Below, one piece after another: positions 22,101 through 34,925 of a DNA stretch of 64,000 nucleotides (position 1 is the stretch's first letter; each line of letters begins with the position of its first letter). Under the pieces are notes generated by a model. It saw only the letters and a list, made by a program, of their open reading frames with translations. It was not told where the DNA came from and did not search any database. The stretch is from Phalacrocorax aristotelis (taxonomy: Eukaryota; Chordata; Aves; Suliformes; Phalacrocoracidae). Location: contig NC_134280.1 of the NCBI RefSeq assembly GCF_949628215.1, forward strand, positions 54,788,621-54,852,620, read 5' to 3'. A program made the translations under genes and the position numbers.

Positions 22101-24146
22101 TGTGAAACACACTTGGCTAAGAGCTTTGCCTCACTAAGGACCTTGGGATTTGACCTGTAATTTTGAATGTGTGACTGTATAAACAAGCCATCACAATTCG
22201 CTTGCATGCGCTTGTCACAAAAACCATTCACATAGAAAGGACCTGCAGGTAAGTAGCAGGCAAAGGCCAGTCTTGTAAAACCCAAGCCTGGTGATTTCTC
22301 AGAGGGCAAGGGACCTCCTTACCTTACCACAAAGCTAGAGAGCTGCCCAGCTTTATAGCCAGGGCCCTAAGTGCTCTGCAGGTCCTTCCATAGGAGAGGC
22401 TTTGCCTGGGATCTTCATATATCTGGGCATTTGGAAAAATGTTCAAGGGTCAAGTGTCCCCCTGTTTAAGGAGGAGATACTACTGCTTCTGGAGTGCAGT
22501 ATTACTCTTGCATTAGGTCAGTGTTCTGACTAATGCTGCCTGCTTATATCATATTTCAAAACATGCAAAAAAATCTGTGGCCTTTCTTCCCAGCAGAAGC
22601 ATTGTGTGGATCTGAATGGAGACGGGGAGACTGGCTGGTGGGAGGGGACCTGCAGACCAGCTAAACCATTCACTACTGAACAAGTAAATCAGGAGGTTTC
22701 TTAAGAGTGAAAAGTCAATGTCAGACACTGCATTTCACTAGCACTGGACCCAACAGGGATCAGTGTCCTTAATTCCACTGCTCAAACACGGCAGCACCTT
22801 CAGGAGGAAGTGGCATTTATGAAGCGAATGCTAAGTAGCATTTGCAATGTATACGAGACTATTGTCTCAGATATTACTTAACAGAAAGGAGGGTATCGAA
22901 TCTCCACCTCTAGCATGCTAATTCTCAGGAAAGAGTTAAAATTGTACCTGCAATCTCAAAATCTGCACCTATTTGCACCTTGTTCTTGGGTCAGCAGTCT
23001 GCCTGATAAAGGAGCCCTGACCTCCTCACCTGTGGAGGAAAGGCCAAAGATATCTTCAGAAGGTTTGGGGGTTGTTTCCCAAAAAGCAGAAGTGCAGAAA
23101 CCCACACAGGGAGGCAGCCTGGGAATACAGGACAAAAAAGATGATGTAATGTGGTGGAGACCTCCAACTACCTTTAAGAGTACAGGTCTCGACTCATAAC
23201 TTTGCAATGCCCTTCAACTATTTGAAACCCCAACCAAAGGATGTCTCCTTTGAGTGTCATGAACTGAATCTTGCTGAATCTACAATTCTGTGCCATAGCT
23301 GCACTGCTTCCTGCAATCCCTCTGATGCTGAAGAAAATGACATGCCTATTGTCTTTACTGTTAAAGCCTGGATTTCCTGTACAGGGGAAGTCCTCATGTA
23401 AAAAAGCAGAGAGAAATGCTTTAAAGAAGGAGGAGAATGTGCTCAGATTTTGAAGCAGCTGATCTAAAGGCAGCGAGGCCCTTAGGGAGCCCTGGGCCAC
23501 AATAGTTAACATCTGAGGCAGGAAATGACGGTTTATTTAACTAACTGAACTGAAAACTGCCAGGGAACTTATACAAGGGAAAAGGAATTACTAAGAGCAG
23601 CATTTAGCTAAGACATACATGAAGGCTAAAACTCCTACGATTGTGGGAAATACTAAGAGATGCTTGACATCTGTAAGTGGAAGTGGCCTTTGCTTTGTGA
23701 TTCACCTAAAAGACAGATCAGGTGGGCCAGGGATCCCCCAGAGGGTGTTCCTGCTTGCTCATCAACATCGCTTCTTGCAGTGTCTCCTGCTTCTCTGCAC
23801 AGTTTCCCTTCCAGCCACAGACCTGACTTGAAGTTTCTGAGATCCAATAGCACAATTCTGCAAGTAGGCTATTCTGCTCCTAAATATACATGCTTTTTCT
23901 AACACTTCAGTAAAAAATACTTTTGAACACATTTGCTAGTTAAGAAGGACATTTCTGTTCAAATAATGGTGGTTTTTTTCAGAAGTTTTCTTCACTCTTC
24001 TTAGCAATATGCAGTAAACACTGGGATTTTTCACTTTCTGTAGTAGTGAATGCGAGTTTGAGTTTGCTACAGGATATGGCTAAAGACACCAAGCTGAGAG
24101 GAGAAAACCTCTCTAAGTCAGACAGCTTGAGTAACAGCAACAGAAA
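13137..24146. other. Intergenic, no gene recognised
   Basis: About 11 kb without a recognisable exon or mobile element. Open frames of 60 to 155 codons occur (for example 13626-14093) with no familiar motif or coding organisation. Old decayed repeats may be present but could not be identified by eye. Confidence 0.45.
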
Positions 24147-24758
24147 TTAAGGGAATGGCACAGCATAAAAGCTTTTACTAGTCATCAGTCGATACCCAAG
24201 GAAAAAAAAATCTGTAAGCAGTTTTTGGGTTTTACAAACCCAATCTGACTTTGCCAAAGCCTGGCTGGTCTCAAGGCAGAGATCCTGTAGGTGAAATGCT
24301 TGATCTATGATCTCCCCCATTTTTTCCCAGTAGGGACATTCCCCATGACACAGGTTTCTCTCCTGTCCATCCCTCCCGCTCCCCTCTCCAGCCCTGCTGA
24401 GGGCCAAGGAGTCAGTGTTTGAGGATTGGAATCCATTGTCCCAGCTGCACTTTAGCCCATTTAACAGGGAAAATGGCAGGTAGCCGTCCTTCTGCAGAGC
24501 AGTGACCTTAACCTCCTTCTCCAGCCCACTGGGAGAGTTCAGTGAACAACAGTCTGGCTGCACTGCTGAAAGCCATGGCCTCAGGGGAACTAACTTGTTG
24601 TTAGGTTTGCTTCCAGCTGAATGGTTCCTGGTCAGCTTCATTGTGCAATTGTACAAATCCTGATGCCAGCACAAATATGGGGCGATGGAAAAGCCAGCGA
24701 TGCAGGCAGGGCAGAGGTTTCTTCTCTCAGCAGCTGCACTGACTAGGGCTATCCACAA
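24147..24758 (-). other. 203-codon open reading frame, unrecognised
   Basis: This is the longest open frame outside SPTY2D1. It starts MWIALVSAAAERRNLCPAC and has a mixed composition with scattered cysteines but no recognisable domain, membrane segment or repeat. No CpG promoter or clear TATA box precedes it. It is probably a chance frame or part of a non-coding transcript, and it is listed because of its length only. Confidence 0.12.
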
Positions 24759-27700
24759 ATGCTTGTGGGAGGCCTACTCCAAGAAAAGCGTGATGCAGCC
24801 ATTTTGAATGTAAAACCCTGTGAGATGATTATGCAGACTCTCCTGCAATTCTGCACAGATCCTAGCACGGGCTTGCTCCTCCCTGTACTGTACTTTGCTT
24901 GATTTCTATGTGCTGCGTGCTTTTGAAATATTCGCACAGCACAATCTGGAGGAGAGTGCTTCAAAGGGGAATGAGTCTCTGACACCAAATCATCTCCTGC
25001 TGAGCACCACCAAATCATCACAACCTTGGACAATCGATCAACTGATTTTGTGTTATTTATGATGCCCTAAAGGCTACATTTCAAAACCTGAAATGCATGG
25101 GTTGGAAAAGCTGACAACAATTCATTCTGCTCAAGCTGTTTAATAATGCTGCACAGACCTTTTTTGAAAAGCCTACTTTAAAAGGATGGAATTTAACCAA
25201 CTTCCAGACCAGCTTTCTCCTCAGTTATGGTGAACAAAAAGCCATCAAAATACTTAGAATCTGATTTAAGCTAACAAGTCAAGGAAATAAATGTGAAAAC
25301 TCAAACTCCTGCTTGATGCTCTATTTGTAGTTCATCCGGTGATAATGAGCCAGATTCTTGCCTCGGATAAATGGGCATAAATCCACTTAAGCCATGCAAG
25401 AATGTTGATTTATGATGCTTGCTACAAATCTGACCTTTATTTCAGTATTTCACAGTAAGCTCCAATCCTTTTGCGCCGCTCATTTATTGGAATGGAATTA
25501 GATTCACCAAGGTATGCTCTGACAAAATGGATCGCTTTTCCCTTGAACTTTTGTGCCAGGGTTAAAATTGTGGTCTATTTCAATGTAGAACTCTTAATAA
25601 GATAGTTTTGTTGAAGAAAATTCAGAAATGATAGTATCATTCATTACAATGACACACATTTTTTATTTCTCAAAGTTACACCAAATGAGTGCAATTATGC
25701 TCCACAAATTACAACCTCCTTCTAGGAAATCTGAGATAAATCTGCAGAATGGAGGTTGAAATAAGTTTAGCTAACAAGCAGTTGCATAAAAGCTTAAATA
25801 TATGCAGTCAAATGATATGCTGAGGGTGTATTGGAATGAGTATAACGTTGTTTGCTTAACTGAAACTACATTGCTCCAAACAACCTTATGTTCATTATTT
25901 CTAAGTCCACAACCCTGCACTGAGGCTCAGGACATTGCACAAAACCAGACTTACCAGAAGATGATAATCAAGAATTTATTTTATTAGTTTTAAATATAAC
26001 ACTCTGGATTTTTGACTGTGCTAAGTGCATGGTAAATACAGCTTATCACTGCAGAGAACCGTGCTGAGAAAATTGCATGTGAGATTACGCTACCATGAAG
26101 TGCTCAATATGGGGGCTACACTCAAAAGACAGAGCTCATGTAGGAGGCAGCAGCCTGTTTGCTAAATTCTGCTTCACATAGGTAACATCTTAACACTGCT
26201 GTTTTCAGTCTGCACTAGCTTTTGATTACCTTCCTGATGATGACTGAAGTGTTAGTTTGCATTGAATTGTTTATAACCTGGCCACCAGGTAAAGACTTTG
26301 CCTCTAACATGACGATACACCCATAGGGATTTGACATGGATACATTAAGGTTGATATGGATGAGGTATGAATGGCCATGTACGAGTGTGAAATCATCAAG
26401 AAACAACAAGAAGGGGCAAAGGAAAGGTATGTGCAGCTTCTGAAGGCACCTGGGTCTGGAAAACCAAGGGCTGCCTCCTGGGTGGATCTCAGACTTATGT
26501 TGGAGGCAGTTTTTCCAGTCCTGACTCCTAGATGAATCTCAGATCTACTACTGAAGCTACCTACTACTGAAGGTAGCTGGTCTCCAGCCAGGTCTCCTGG
26601 GTGGACCTTGGACCTATGTTGCAGCCACGTTTCAAGCCTTGTCTCTGGTCCTGTCTCCCGCTACTCCTGGATGGCCCCTGGACCTGATTCATTAACTTTG
26701 CCTTGTTTGGTGCTGTTGAAGGCCCCTGTTATCAGTATCCAGGTCTGTGTGGCATGTTTCGGGACAGCACCTATCAGTGAAGGCACTACCTGTGCTGGGT
26801 CACCCTTGGCTCCTCACTTGCACCGCAGGGAGTCACTGTTGAGGCTACATGGCCACACACATCTTCATCCTCATACTCATGAAGGAAGGAGTAAGAATAG
26901 CCTGTGAGAGAAAGTATGTGCAAAATCAGTTTAAAATAAAATAAACTTCCCCTTCTTGTTTTGCATTGAACTTTGCTACATTAGCCAAACATGCACGATG
27001 GAAACAAGGTAACTGATCTGATAGAGAGGTGCAGGGGTTTTTGTGCCCTTGATTCTGGAGCTTGCTCCCTGATAATATGCAAAAGAGGTTGGATTTGTTA
27101 TTCTTGGAGGGTGGGGAACACTTGATAATTTGGGCATTAGTTTCTTCAAGGCAGGGAGAGGATGAGATGAAGAGGTGCAATAGGCAGAGGAGCAGAGTTT
27201 CAAGTAACAGTTCATTTTAGGTTGCTTTCATATGGCAGCTTATCATATTGTTTTTATTTTCATGTGTAATACCGTAGAGATCTGTAAAAACAGCTGGAAG
27301 ACTAACTTTCAGAAATGCCATAACCCCCAAAAACAAAGTAGCTCTTCAAATCAGGCTCTCAGCACTGTTTGGGAAATAAATCCAAATATTTCTCTAAGTG
27401 TTTGAAAAGAAGATGCTTTGGCTCCAGAGCGATATGAGAAAATGTACAATCCATTTGATCTGTTTCAGATGCCGCAACCATCTGCAACTGCATGTGGCAA
27501 ACACACATTTCTCAGCTTCGCAGGCACGGATGATTATGAAGAGATTTGAATATTTTAAGTAAAATAGATAAAGCTTTGATATGCTCTTTTTGTCGTATAG
27601 TTATCTCTCAGCAGCATTTTGTGGAAAGATCTCCTCCTGGAAGGCTCGGGGCAGGGAGGGGATCTCTGCTGAGCCTTTCAGCGCAGAAGACGTTGTGTGC

Positions 27701-29629
27701 AGAAGTGCCTGAGAGGCAGCCAACATGAACGGCTGGCACCAGGAAAGGGTCACAGATGCTTTCCTGAACATGCTATTGTGCAGTATCTCCACTCAGCGTA
27801 GACTCCAGCTGCTGCTGTACTAACGACACGACCGCCATCTGCTGTCTTAAACCCGACCTGAACCAGGGAGGGCGAACGAGGAGCACAAGTCCCGCAGGAG
27901 GCCCCATCTCCGCCTGCCCACCCGCCGCTCCCATGGGGCACCGCCTTAATTTCTCAGCTTCAACGTTGTCATTTCTAGCGTTGCTCTCAATTCTTATAGC
28001 TTATTTATTTCTTCGTTTCCAGGTAGAAAGAACAAACTCGTGTTACCAGCCATATGAGCTGGCGTGCAGACGTGCAGACGTGCAGCCAGCAGTGACACGG
28101 CACTCCATCCTTCTGGGGATGCCGCCTGCCGGGTGAGATGGCAATGGAGAGGGACTCCTAGCCAAAGTAACTATACAGCCGGCTCGTACACATATATTGC
28201 TGTATGTACATGTGTGTGCACTCAAGCTGCTCAATAGTACTAACTGTTGCCTTCTATGCACCTGAAATACCACTTTCTCAGAGTTTATATTGCATGCAAG
28301 TACTTAGTCTCTTAGTTGGGAGCTCGGATGAAATGCAGACGGAGGGCTTGGTTCAGGCTAGTTTCTAGGGCAGAGAGCTTGCCAGCACTGAGTGACGGAT
28401 CTGCTGGAAACGGCTCACTGAATTGGGGCAGCTGGCTCTTGGTCCACGTTTTCTTATCTGGGTTGCTCTCCCCAGAGGCTCATGTTTCTCCAGCGATCCA
28501 AATCAACCTAATCCCGTCATGGAGGAAAGACCTTCATGCTTTGCAGTCTGTCTTACATGTGCTGTTTAATTTCAATATTATCTGGGCACTATGGCTGCTG
28601 TTCAATGTTTAAATACTGCTTTCTCACATTTACTGTGATGGAGGGTTTTTTCACTGTCACCTTTTCAGCAATTTCAGAATGGAGGTTGTTTTTATAAAAC
28701 ATTCCTTTCTTTGCATCTTATTTTCATAATCTGTGTTAATCTATTGCTTGATAAATATTTTGACCTACTGTCTATATATCCTTATACCACATATTATAGA
28801 GGGTCTTTTTTGTCGGTTTCCTATATACTTTTTGGATTTTTGATGTTTAAGCAACAGGCACTTTCAAGATACTTTAGCTAACTAAACTATTGAATAAGCT
28901 AAACAGCTAAATTAAATGGAATTCTTGTCTTTTTTCCCATTATTAATCTTTTTTCTTCTCTGGTTAAGAGAACGCTGCAAATACAGCTATTCCACCAGCT
29001 GGTGTCATTCAGTATCATTATCCTCACTTTCTGGCAGACCTACTTTTTGTTCATGTCTGGTTTTTGTTTCATGAAGATGTTTGTATTTTTATCACCTGAT
29101 AGATGATCCACAGGGCCGAGTTCTTGACCCTTTAAATATAGTTCACCCATTGACTTTAGGGTGCACTGAATACTCACGAGCACTCATGGAGTGCTACATG
29201 GCTAACTGCTTGGTGGGGTACATATGTACTTGTTTGGACTTATCTCTGGACCACAAAGTTTCATAGCCTTTGTTTAAAGCACGAAGCTGAAAATTGTCTT
29301 GAAAAACCCAAGGCAGTTACTTAAAATCACTTTTAAAGAGTAGGGAAGTTTATTTCTTGGCATCTTATGTTTGTTTCCGTCCCCAGTGTACAGCAATGTA
29401 AAAGTTATCTTTTGTGATTGCTCTCAATTTGAAATATATGCATTTTAGATTACTGATGATTTTAGATCACATACAGAGGAACTCATATTCTATGAATTTA
29501 GTTTGTCTAGCTTGCATTCCTGTGTTAGGAAGCTATACCCCTTCTGTGACCAGCTGAGCAACAATGAGCTCCTCAAGTTAAACCTCTCTCTCTGTTGGCA
29601 CATTTAAGTACCTAGAAAAGAAATTAGTA
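24759..29629. other. Intergenic, with a weak repeat cluster and a small GC-rich patch
   Basis: No conserved exon was recognised. The stretch includes a degenerate short repeat at 26476-26700 (listed) and a CpG-containing patch at about 27790-27945. That patch lacks the length or CpG density of the SPTY2D1 and UEVLD islands. Confidence 0.45.
26476..26700. repeat. Degenerate tandem repeat, units about 50-70 bp
   Basis: The phrase TCCTGGGTGGATCTCAGAC recurs in variant form at 26476, 26526, 26595 and 26665, followed each time by related text such as ACCTATGTTG. Units are 50, 69 and 70 bases apart. This is an old minisatellite or a fragment of an unidentified repeat family. Confidence 0.5.
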
Positions 29630-30715
29630 TCAGTGAGATTAGTTTGTCTAGAATAAAGCATGTCAAACAAGCTCATTTCCAGTTCTCATTAGGTATCTGC
29701 TCCTCTGTATAGCAGAAAAGCCACAGGCGTCATATATATTGGTTTTAAAAAGACTTCTAACACCGTCTCACACGTCCATCTGTCTCACAAGCAAGTCACA
29801 GAAAAACACGATTGCATGAGGGCACAGCTGGGCACAGCTGGACCCAGAGAATATTTAGCAAGAGTATGTTGTTAACTTGGCTGGATGCATCTCGCAGAAT
29901 TCTGCAGGAGTATCTCCATAGCACCAATCTGATATTTGCATTAAATAATTTGGATGGCAGAACAGACAACTTGCTTACCAAACCCACTGGTGGGGAGGGG
30001 CAGGAAGCATTGGAGGATAGGGCTAGGATCTCAGTGAACTTGGCAAACTACAGCCAGGGGAAAGGAAGTGATTTGAAGGACATGCTTTCACTCTCTGCAG
30101 AATTACCAACATCAGAAATGCAGGTTGTAGAATTTGTGGTCCAATAGCATCACTGTATAAACAGACTTCGTGGTTAGCACAGATCACAAACCAAACAGGA
30201 GTCAGCCACACCACACCACACCACTACGAAAAGGATGAATAGCACCAGGGGCTATATAAAAAGGAATATTGTTTGCCAGGCAAATGAGGTTATTCTTCTG
30301 TTATGCTTGGGGCTAGTAAACCTTCAGCTGGAGCATTATATTCTACTTTGGCTAGAACAGAGAATTAGAGGTTTATGAGGAAACACTGGAGGAATTGGAG
30401 TGGTTTGTTTTAGAGAAAGGAAAGACCCAGTAAGGGAGGGCCTAAATATGTGCACTGTATTTCTAGGGGAGAGGCCAATAAACTCACCTGCTGAAAAGGC
30501 TCAGTGGGCAAAGAGATCTGGGTTAGAAGTGAGAAATAGCTTTCTCATGGTTCAGATAAACAGCAAGAGAGACTACTATGGGTTATGACAGCGTTGGTTT
30601 CTGAGTTTTCAGGCTCAGATTAGACAAGTATCTATCAGAAATTACCTAGATATAATTGATCCTGCTTTTTCGGCAGGAGGAAGGAGACAATTCTCACCCG
30701 TTTGTCTGATATTCC
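29630..30715 (+). mobile_element. Ancient CR1-type LINE relic
   Basis: Decayed plus-strand sequence follows the order of an old CR1/LINE ORF2. A segment near 29640-29800 matches the 'DLSRIKHVKQ ... DF-KAFDTVSH' block. LNNLDGRTDNLLTK near 29940-29980 stands for the RT F-NDLD block and the segment after it. A GGEGQEALEDRARI-like segment follows, then LEHYILLWL near 30330-30360 and the 'YEE-L-ELEWFVLEKGK' block near 30375-30425. A 3' tail near 30615-30700 ends the copy. No frame survives. It is far more diverged than the 4.7-8.6 kb copies, so it is an older insertion. Confidence 0.65.
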
Positions 30716-33700
30716 TGTTTGGAGCCAAAGGTCATAATTTAGACACCTAAGATGTCTAAATTATACATTGTCAGTACCAACTAATTATCATCCTGAGACT
30801 CTTGCTTTCCATTTCTATTTAATATATCATTAGGAAAAAAATCTTAGTGGTTAATAATTCCAATCAGAAGCAGCTATAAAGTAGGCTTGCACCACGCTGT
30901 GCAAACTTGATTTCTTCAAACCTGTGTTTTCCAAGTCCTAGCCTTCTTTTGAGCATGTTCTGCCAGCTCTGCTGATTTCTAAACATCTTATGATCTAGAG
31001 ACCTGTCTGTTGGACTTTAGGATGATCCAGTTCATTTAGTAAAGGCCATATTGGAACACCCATTTAACTGGCAGCAGAAAGGATACAGGATGAAAAGGGG
31101 AAAACTCATACAAATATTACTCATTCAGAAAATGCTAAAACTCAGGCTCCAAACAGCCATTGATATTTGACCTCTGCAGATGGCCTGTAATTAAGTCTCT
31201 AATCCTTTAAACACTCAAACACACTTAACTTAAAGTTAATAGGATTAGTCACATGCCTGAAGCGTGCATGGCTGAAGCACAAAACTGGTGTTGAGTGCAG
31301 CTGATTAAAAACTTGCAATGAAGACACTTTCTGGTGGAATATTTTCCTGTATTTTCTAAGTCTTGTCTAAAGAGTTCTAGTCCCAGGTAGTTTCATAACG
31401 TGAAGATATTTTAATAAAAATAAAACTCAACCAGGTTCTTGCTTAAAAGAATAAATTGATCTAAACTTTTTCAGAGGCAGAAATTACAGGTTCTTGGGAG
31501 ATTTGAGAGGAGTTATTTTGGTTTTCTGGAGGATGTAGATTTAAATTTGTTGACTTACATTTCTTCCAAAGCAAGTTTGAGATTAAACATTCACAGAATC
31601 AGACAGATCAGAGAGTTACAAAAAGAGGAAGAAACATTTTCTATCTTGGTTTTTATTTAACAGAAATATCAGATTGGCTTAAAGGCACAAAAGTTATTTC
31701 TTCTCTTGACACTGACAGACCAGCTGTACTTCGGAATCCTGGCAAGCTTCGGCTGGCTCAGCTCATCACACTGGAAATGTATTAAAAGATTATGAAGAGC
31801 GAACACAATTTGGGAAGCGATTTAAGATGCAGGGAGGACAGCGCTGTAGGCACACACGTCATGGAGGTTCCCGCTTCTTGTTGTACATCTGCCAGAAAAA
31901 GAGACTGGACCACATCAAGGCATTGCGCTGACAAGTAACATATACTTGTTCTGGGTTTAAGTCCCATGGGTGCAAACTGGGAATCCCGACACAGCTCAGC
32001 ATCGTTTGCTACTGTCCTATAAAATGCCTGCAGCGTATATTTACACAGTGCTATTATTTCTCCCATTGGTCCTAATGCAGACATAAATTCCCTCTGCTGA
32101 AGGACATGTGATATCACAGTATTGTCACATACAGGAAAAGGTAACCACTGTGGTTAAAGGTTTCCAAAAAGTGGCATGCATCAAACAACTGCAATGCCAT
32201 CCCCTGGCCTGGTTGTAACTCCTCTTTCAGATGCAGGGAGAGATTTTCTTCACTCATCTTCAGGATTGCAGTCAGCAGAATAAAGACTGCATTTAGCCAA
32301 GTATTCCTGCCAACTCTAACACGGAGCAAAGTAAGCAAACATAAAAGCCAAAGAGCAACAATCATCGCTCTGTCAATGCTGCTGTTGTTATACAGGAATC
32401 TGAGTCATACTAAAAGGCGTCTCAAGGAAGGCAGCAGTGGAGGTACAAGAAATTCAAGATGGAGCAGGGAAATTATGATTAAAGAAGCACCACAGCAGTG
32501 ATGGGGTGGCAGATAAGACTACCAGAAAACAGCATCATATACAGTACCACGGGGGGGGGAGGTGTAACGGTATGCATAAAATGAGAGAAAAATCAGTGAA
32601 CCACTCACTGCCTGTGAAGAGAGACTGACTATAAAGTCTTAAAATTAAAAAATGCTTAAGCTGAAATATAAAGAAAGTAATAATATAAAGAGGGTGGAAA
32701 CCAGAAGAGGTGATTTAGGTCTGAGTCAGAAGCAAAAAGTCAGTGCAGCGTCTTACGGAAATGAGAATTAAAAGGCAAAGACAGAGGAAGATTAAGTTCT
32801 TACAGGACAAGGGGTTAAATCAGGGCTGTGGCCCAACAGAAAGCAGTGGGAGATCAGCAGGAGTGTCTGATCTGTACAGAGCCACGCAGAGATACCAGAG
32901 CAAGCATTACAGAAACCACCGCAGATCTCCTGTAGTTCAAGAACTACAAAAGCCCTGGGAGTTAACTGGTGCAGTGCCTCAAATAAATTGTCGTGTTCCT
33001 CCCCTCAATTAGGGCCACACTGGGTGTTTACACCAGGCTGCAACGTGCCTTATAGTTAGACCCAGAAAGGAATTTCAGATACGGTAGAAATAAAGTGAGG
33101 AGAGCAAAGAGGCAAAGGGAGCCTGGAAAAGGCAGGAACCCGGAGGAACGGAAAGTAAAGAATGGTCAAGTGATATCAATGTTAAAGAAGAATGTATGTT
33201 AAAGAAGGATAAGATGAAGAAAAAGAAGCTTCCTTTCAGTGGCCAGGTTTCTATGAGAAGCAGCGTGGAGCAGAGGAATTTTTGTCAGATAGATCTCAAG
33301 TAACAGTAATAGGGAAAGAGCTGACAACCGAAGCAAGGTTAGAGTCTTCAGTCAGCTGGTGTTCTTGCACAATGTTCTGGGTTGTCAAGAGACTTGGAAA
33401 ACTATTTGAACAGTGTTTTGCTTGGCCACTCTGAAGGTCAGCATTACTCCTGGGAGCCCTGTTTTATCAGGTGATATTCACGCAGCCAGGAATGCACTGC
33501 TGCTGGAACTGGGACATCCCTAGAAGCCAAGCACCGTTTTTCAAGATAAGCCAAGACAGATCGCTGCAGAGACATTAACACATATTCCTCCTTTGCGACA
33601 GGATTTCTACTTGGAAATCTTGGATTTGCTCGGAAAGCCTTTTGCTTCCTTCCCCTCAGCAGCTGAACTGGGAGTCGGAGCTGACCTCGTGGCGCTCACC

Positions 33701-33818
33701 GGGAATGCCGGGGGCAGGTGTCAGGGAGCGCCTCGGAGCAACCGCCCCTCGCCCCAAACGGCTTTTCCCCTTCAAAACCGCACCGACCTCACCGCCACGG
33801 AACAGCGAGCCGCTATAA
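30716..33818. other. Intergenic region before the SPTY2D1 promoter
   Basis: No gene recognised. It contains a 12-bp perfect inverted repeat at 30734-30764 and a short G run (about nine bases) near 32550. Otherwise it is ordinary AT-moderate sequence. Confidence 0.45.
30734..30764. repeat. 12-bp perfect inverted repeat with 7-base loop
   Basis: ATAATTTAGACA at 30734-30745 pairs exactly with TGTCTAAATTAT at 30753-30764. It sits just beyond the 3' end of the old CR1 relic. Confidence 0.6.
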
Positions 33819-33875
33819 CAAAAAAAAAAAAACAAAAAAAACCAAAAAAACAAACCACAACCAACCACCGCCACC
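33819..33875 (+). repeat. A-rich low-complexity tract
   Basis: Runs of A interrupted by single or paired C, grading into a CAACCACC-like stretch, about 100 bases before the CpG island. It may be a decayed poly(A) tail or simple repeat, and it probably varies in length. Confidence 0.6.
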
Positions 33876-33949
33876 AAAACGTAGTGATTCTTGTTGGTTT
33901 GTTCACGCGTCTCTGTGCCAAGGCCGGGGGCTGGCAAGGTGCTTCTGAG

Positions 33950-34925
33950 TGACACTGAGGTGCGCGGCGGCGCGGGCGGGGGGCCCCGCGGGAACGCACC
34001 CCGGCCTCAGCCTCGCCGCGGCGCCAGCTGCGGGTGGGGTGGGTGCGGGCGGGGCGCGGGCCAGGAGGGGCGGGGTGGGGGCGGTCCCGGCAGCCCTTAT
34101 CAGGCCGCCCCCGCAGCGGCCTCAGGGCCCTCTGCTACCCCGGGGCTCACGGAGAGGCACGGCACGCCTCTCCGCACCGTCCACCTCCTACTCCTCCTCC
34201 CACCTGCTCCAGCGGACGCGTTTCCTGAGGCGGGGCGTTCGTCACAGGGAAAGTGACGCGCGGGCCGTGTGACGCCATCGGGAGGCGAGGTGATATAAAG
34301 GGTAGGCGGCGGCGGCCGGAAGCGAGCGGAGGCGAGCTGCGGGGCGGGCGGGGACGGGAACAGCGACAGGGACAGGCGGGCGTCGGCGGCGCCTCTGCCG
34401 GGCGCGGAGGGGAGCGGGGTAGCTGCCTCACGCCGCCCCCCGCCCCGAGCTAGCCATGGATTTCCACAACATTCTCGTGATGGCGTCGGAGCAGCAAGGG
34501 CTGAACTCGGTGCCGGTGAGCGTGGGGGTGGCGGCGACCGGGACCGGGAGGGCGTGAGGCCGGGCCACAGTGACCGTTACGGCCACTGGGGCGGGGGGGG
34601 CGGTTCCCGGCGGCGCCGGGCCGGCCTGTGTGATGCGGGGGCCACGCGTTCCCCTCACCGGGCGTCAGGGGTCTCGCTGGGCCTCCCTCCGGCCCACCGG
34701 CGCCCGGCCCGCCCGCCCCAGGCCGGGGGTGCTCGCTTTCGGGGGCCGGAGAAGCGCCCGTGGGCGCGGGCTTGGGGGGACGACACGAACCGAGGCTCCT
34801 TCTCCCTGCGTGTCTCGGCGCGTTCGGGGCTGGGAAGGGGCGGCCGGGGGTTGCGTCGTCTGGTCACCGAAAACACCGAGGTCCTGAGAGCGAAATCGGT
34901 GGTACGGGGGGGCGGCGGCGGCTAG
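33950..34925 (+). promoter_or_regulatory. SPTY2D1: CpG-island promoter of SPTY2D1
   Basis: Dense CpG sequence flanks exon 1. Two TGACG half-CRE sites at 34254-34258 and 34270-34274, a GCCATC (YY1-like) motif just after the second, a TATA-like ATATAAAG at 34293-34300 and an ETS motif CCGGAAGC at 34316-34323 cluster about 130-200 bases upstream of the ATG. This places transcription start near 34315-34330. No ATG occurs between there and 34456, so the 5' UTR has no upstream reading frame beginning with ATG. The motifs are seen; the start site is inferred. Confidence 0.75.

Noticed and set aside
27790-27945. Small GC-rich patch as a promoter island
   Set aside because: Too short and with too few CpG compared with the clear islands at 34 kb and 61 kb, and no exon follows.
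28060-28088. Triple GTGCAGAC phrase as a regulatory repeat
   Set aside because: Only about 25 bases with three short copies; too little to distinguish from chance slippage.
34554-34925. Long frames in the SPTY2D1 CpG island after exon 1
   Set aside because: GC-rich DNA has few stops. The frames start in intron 1 and match nothing.
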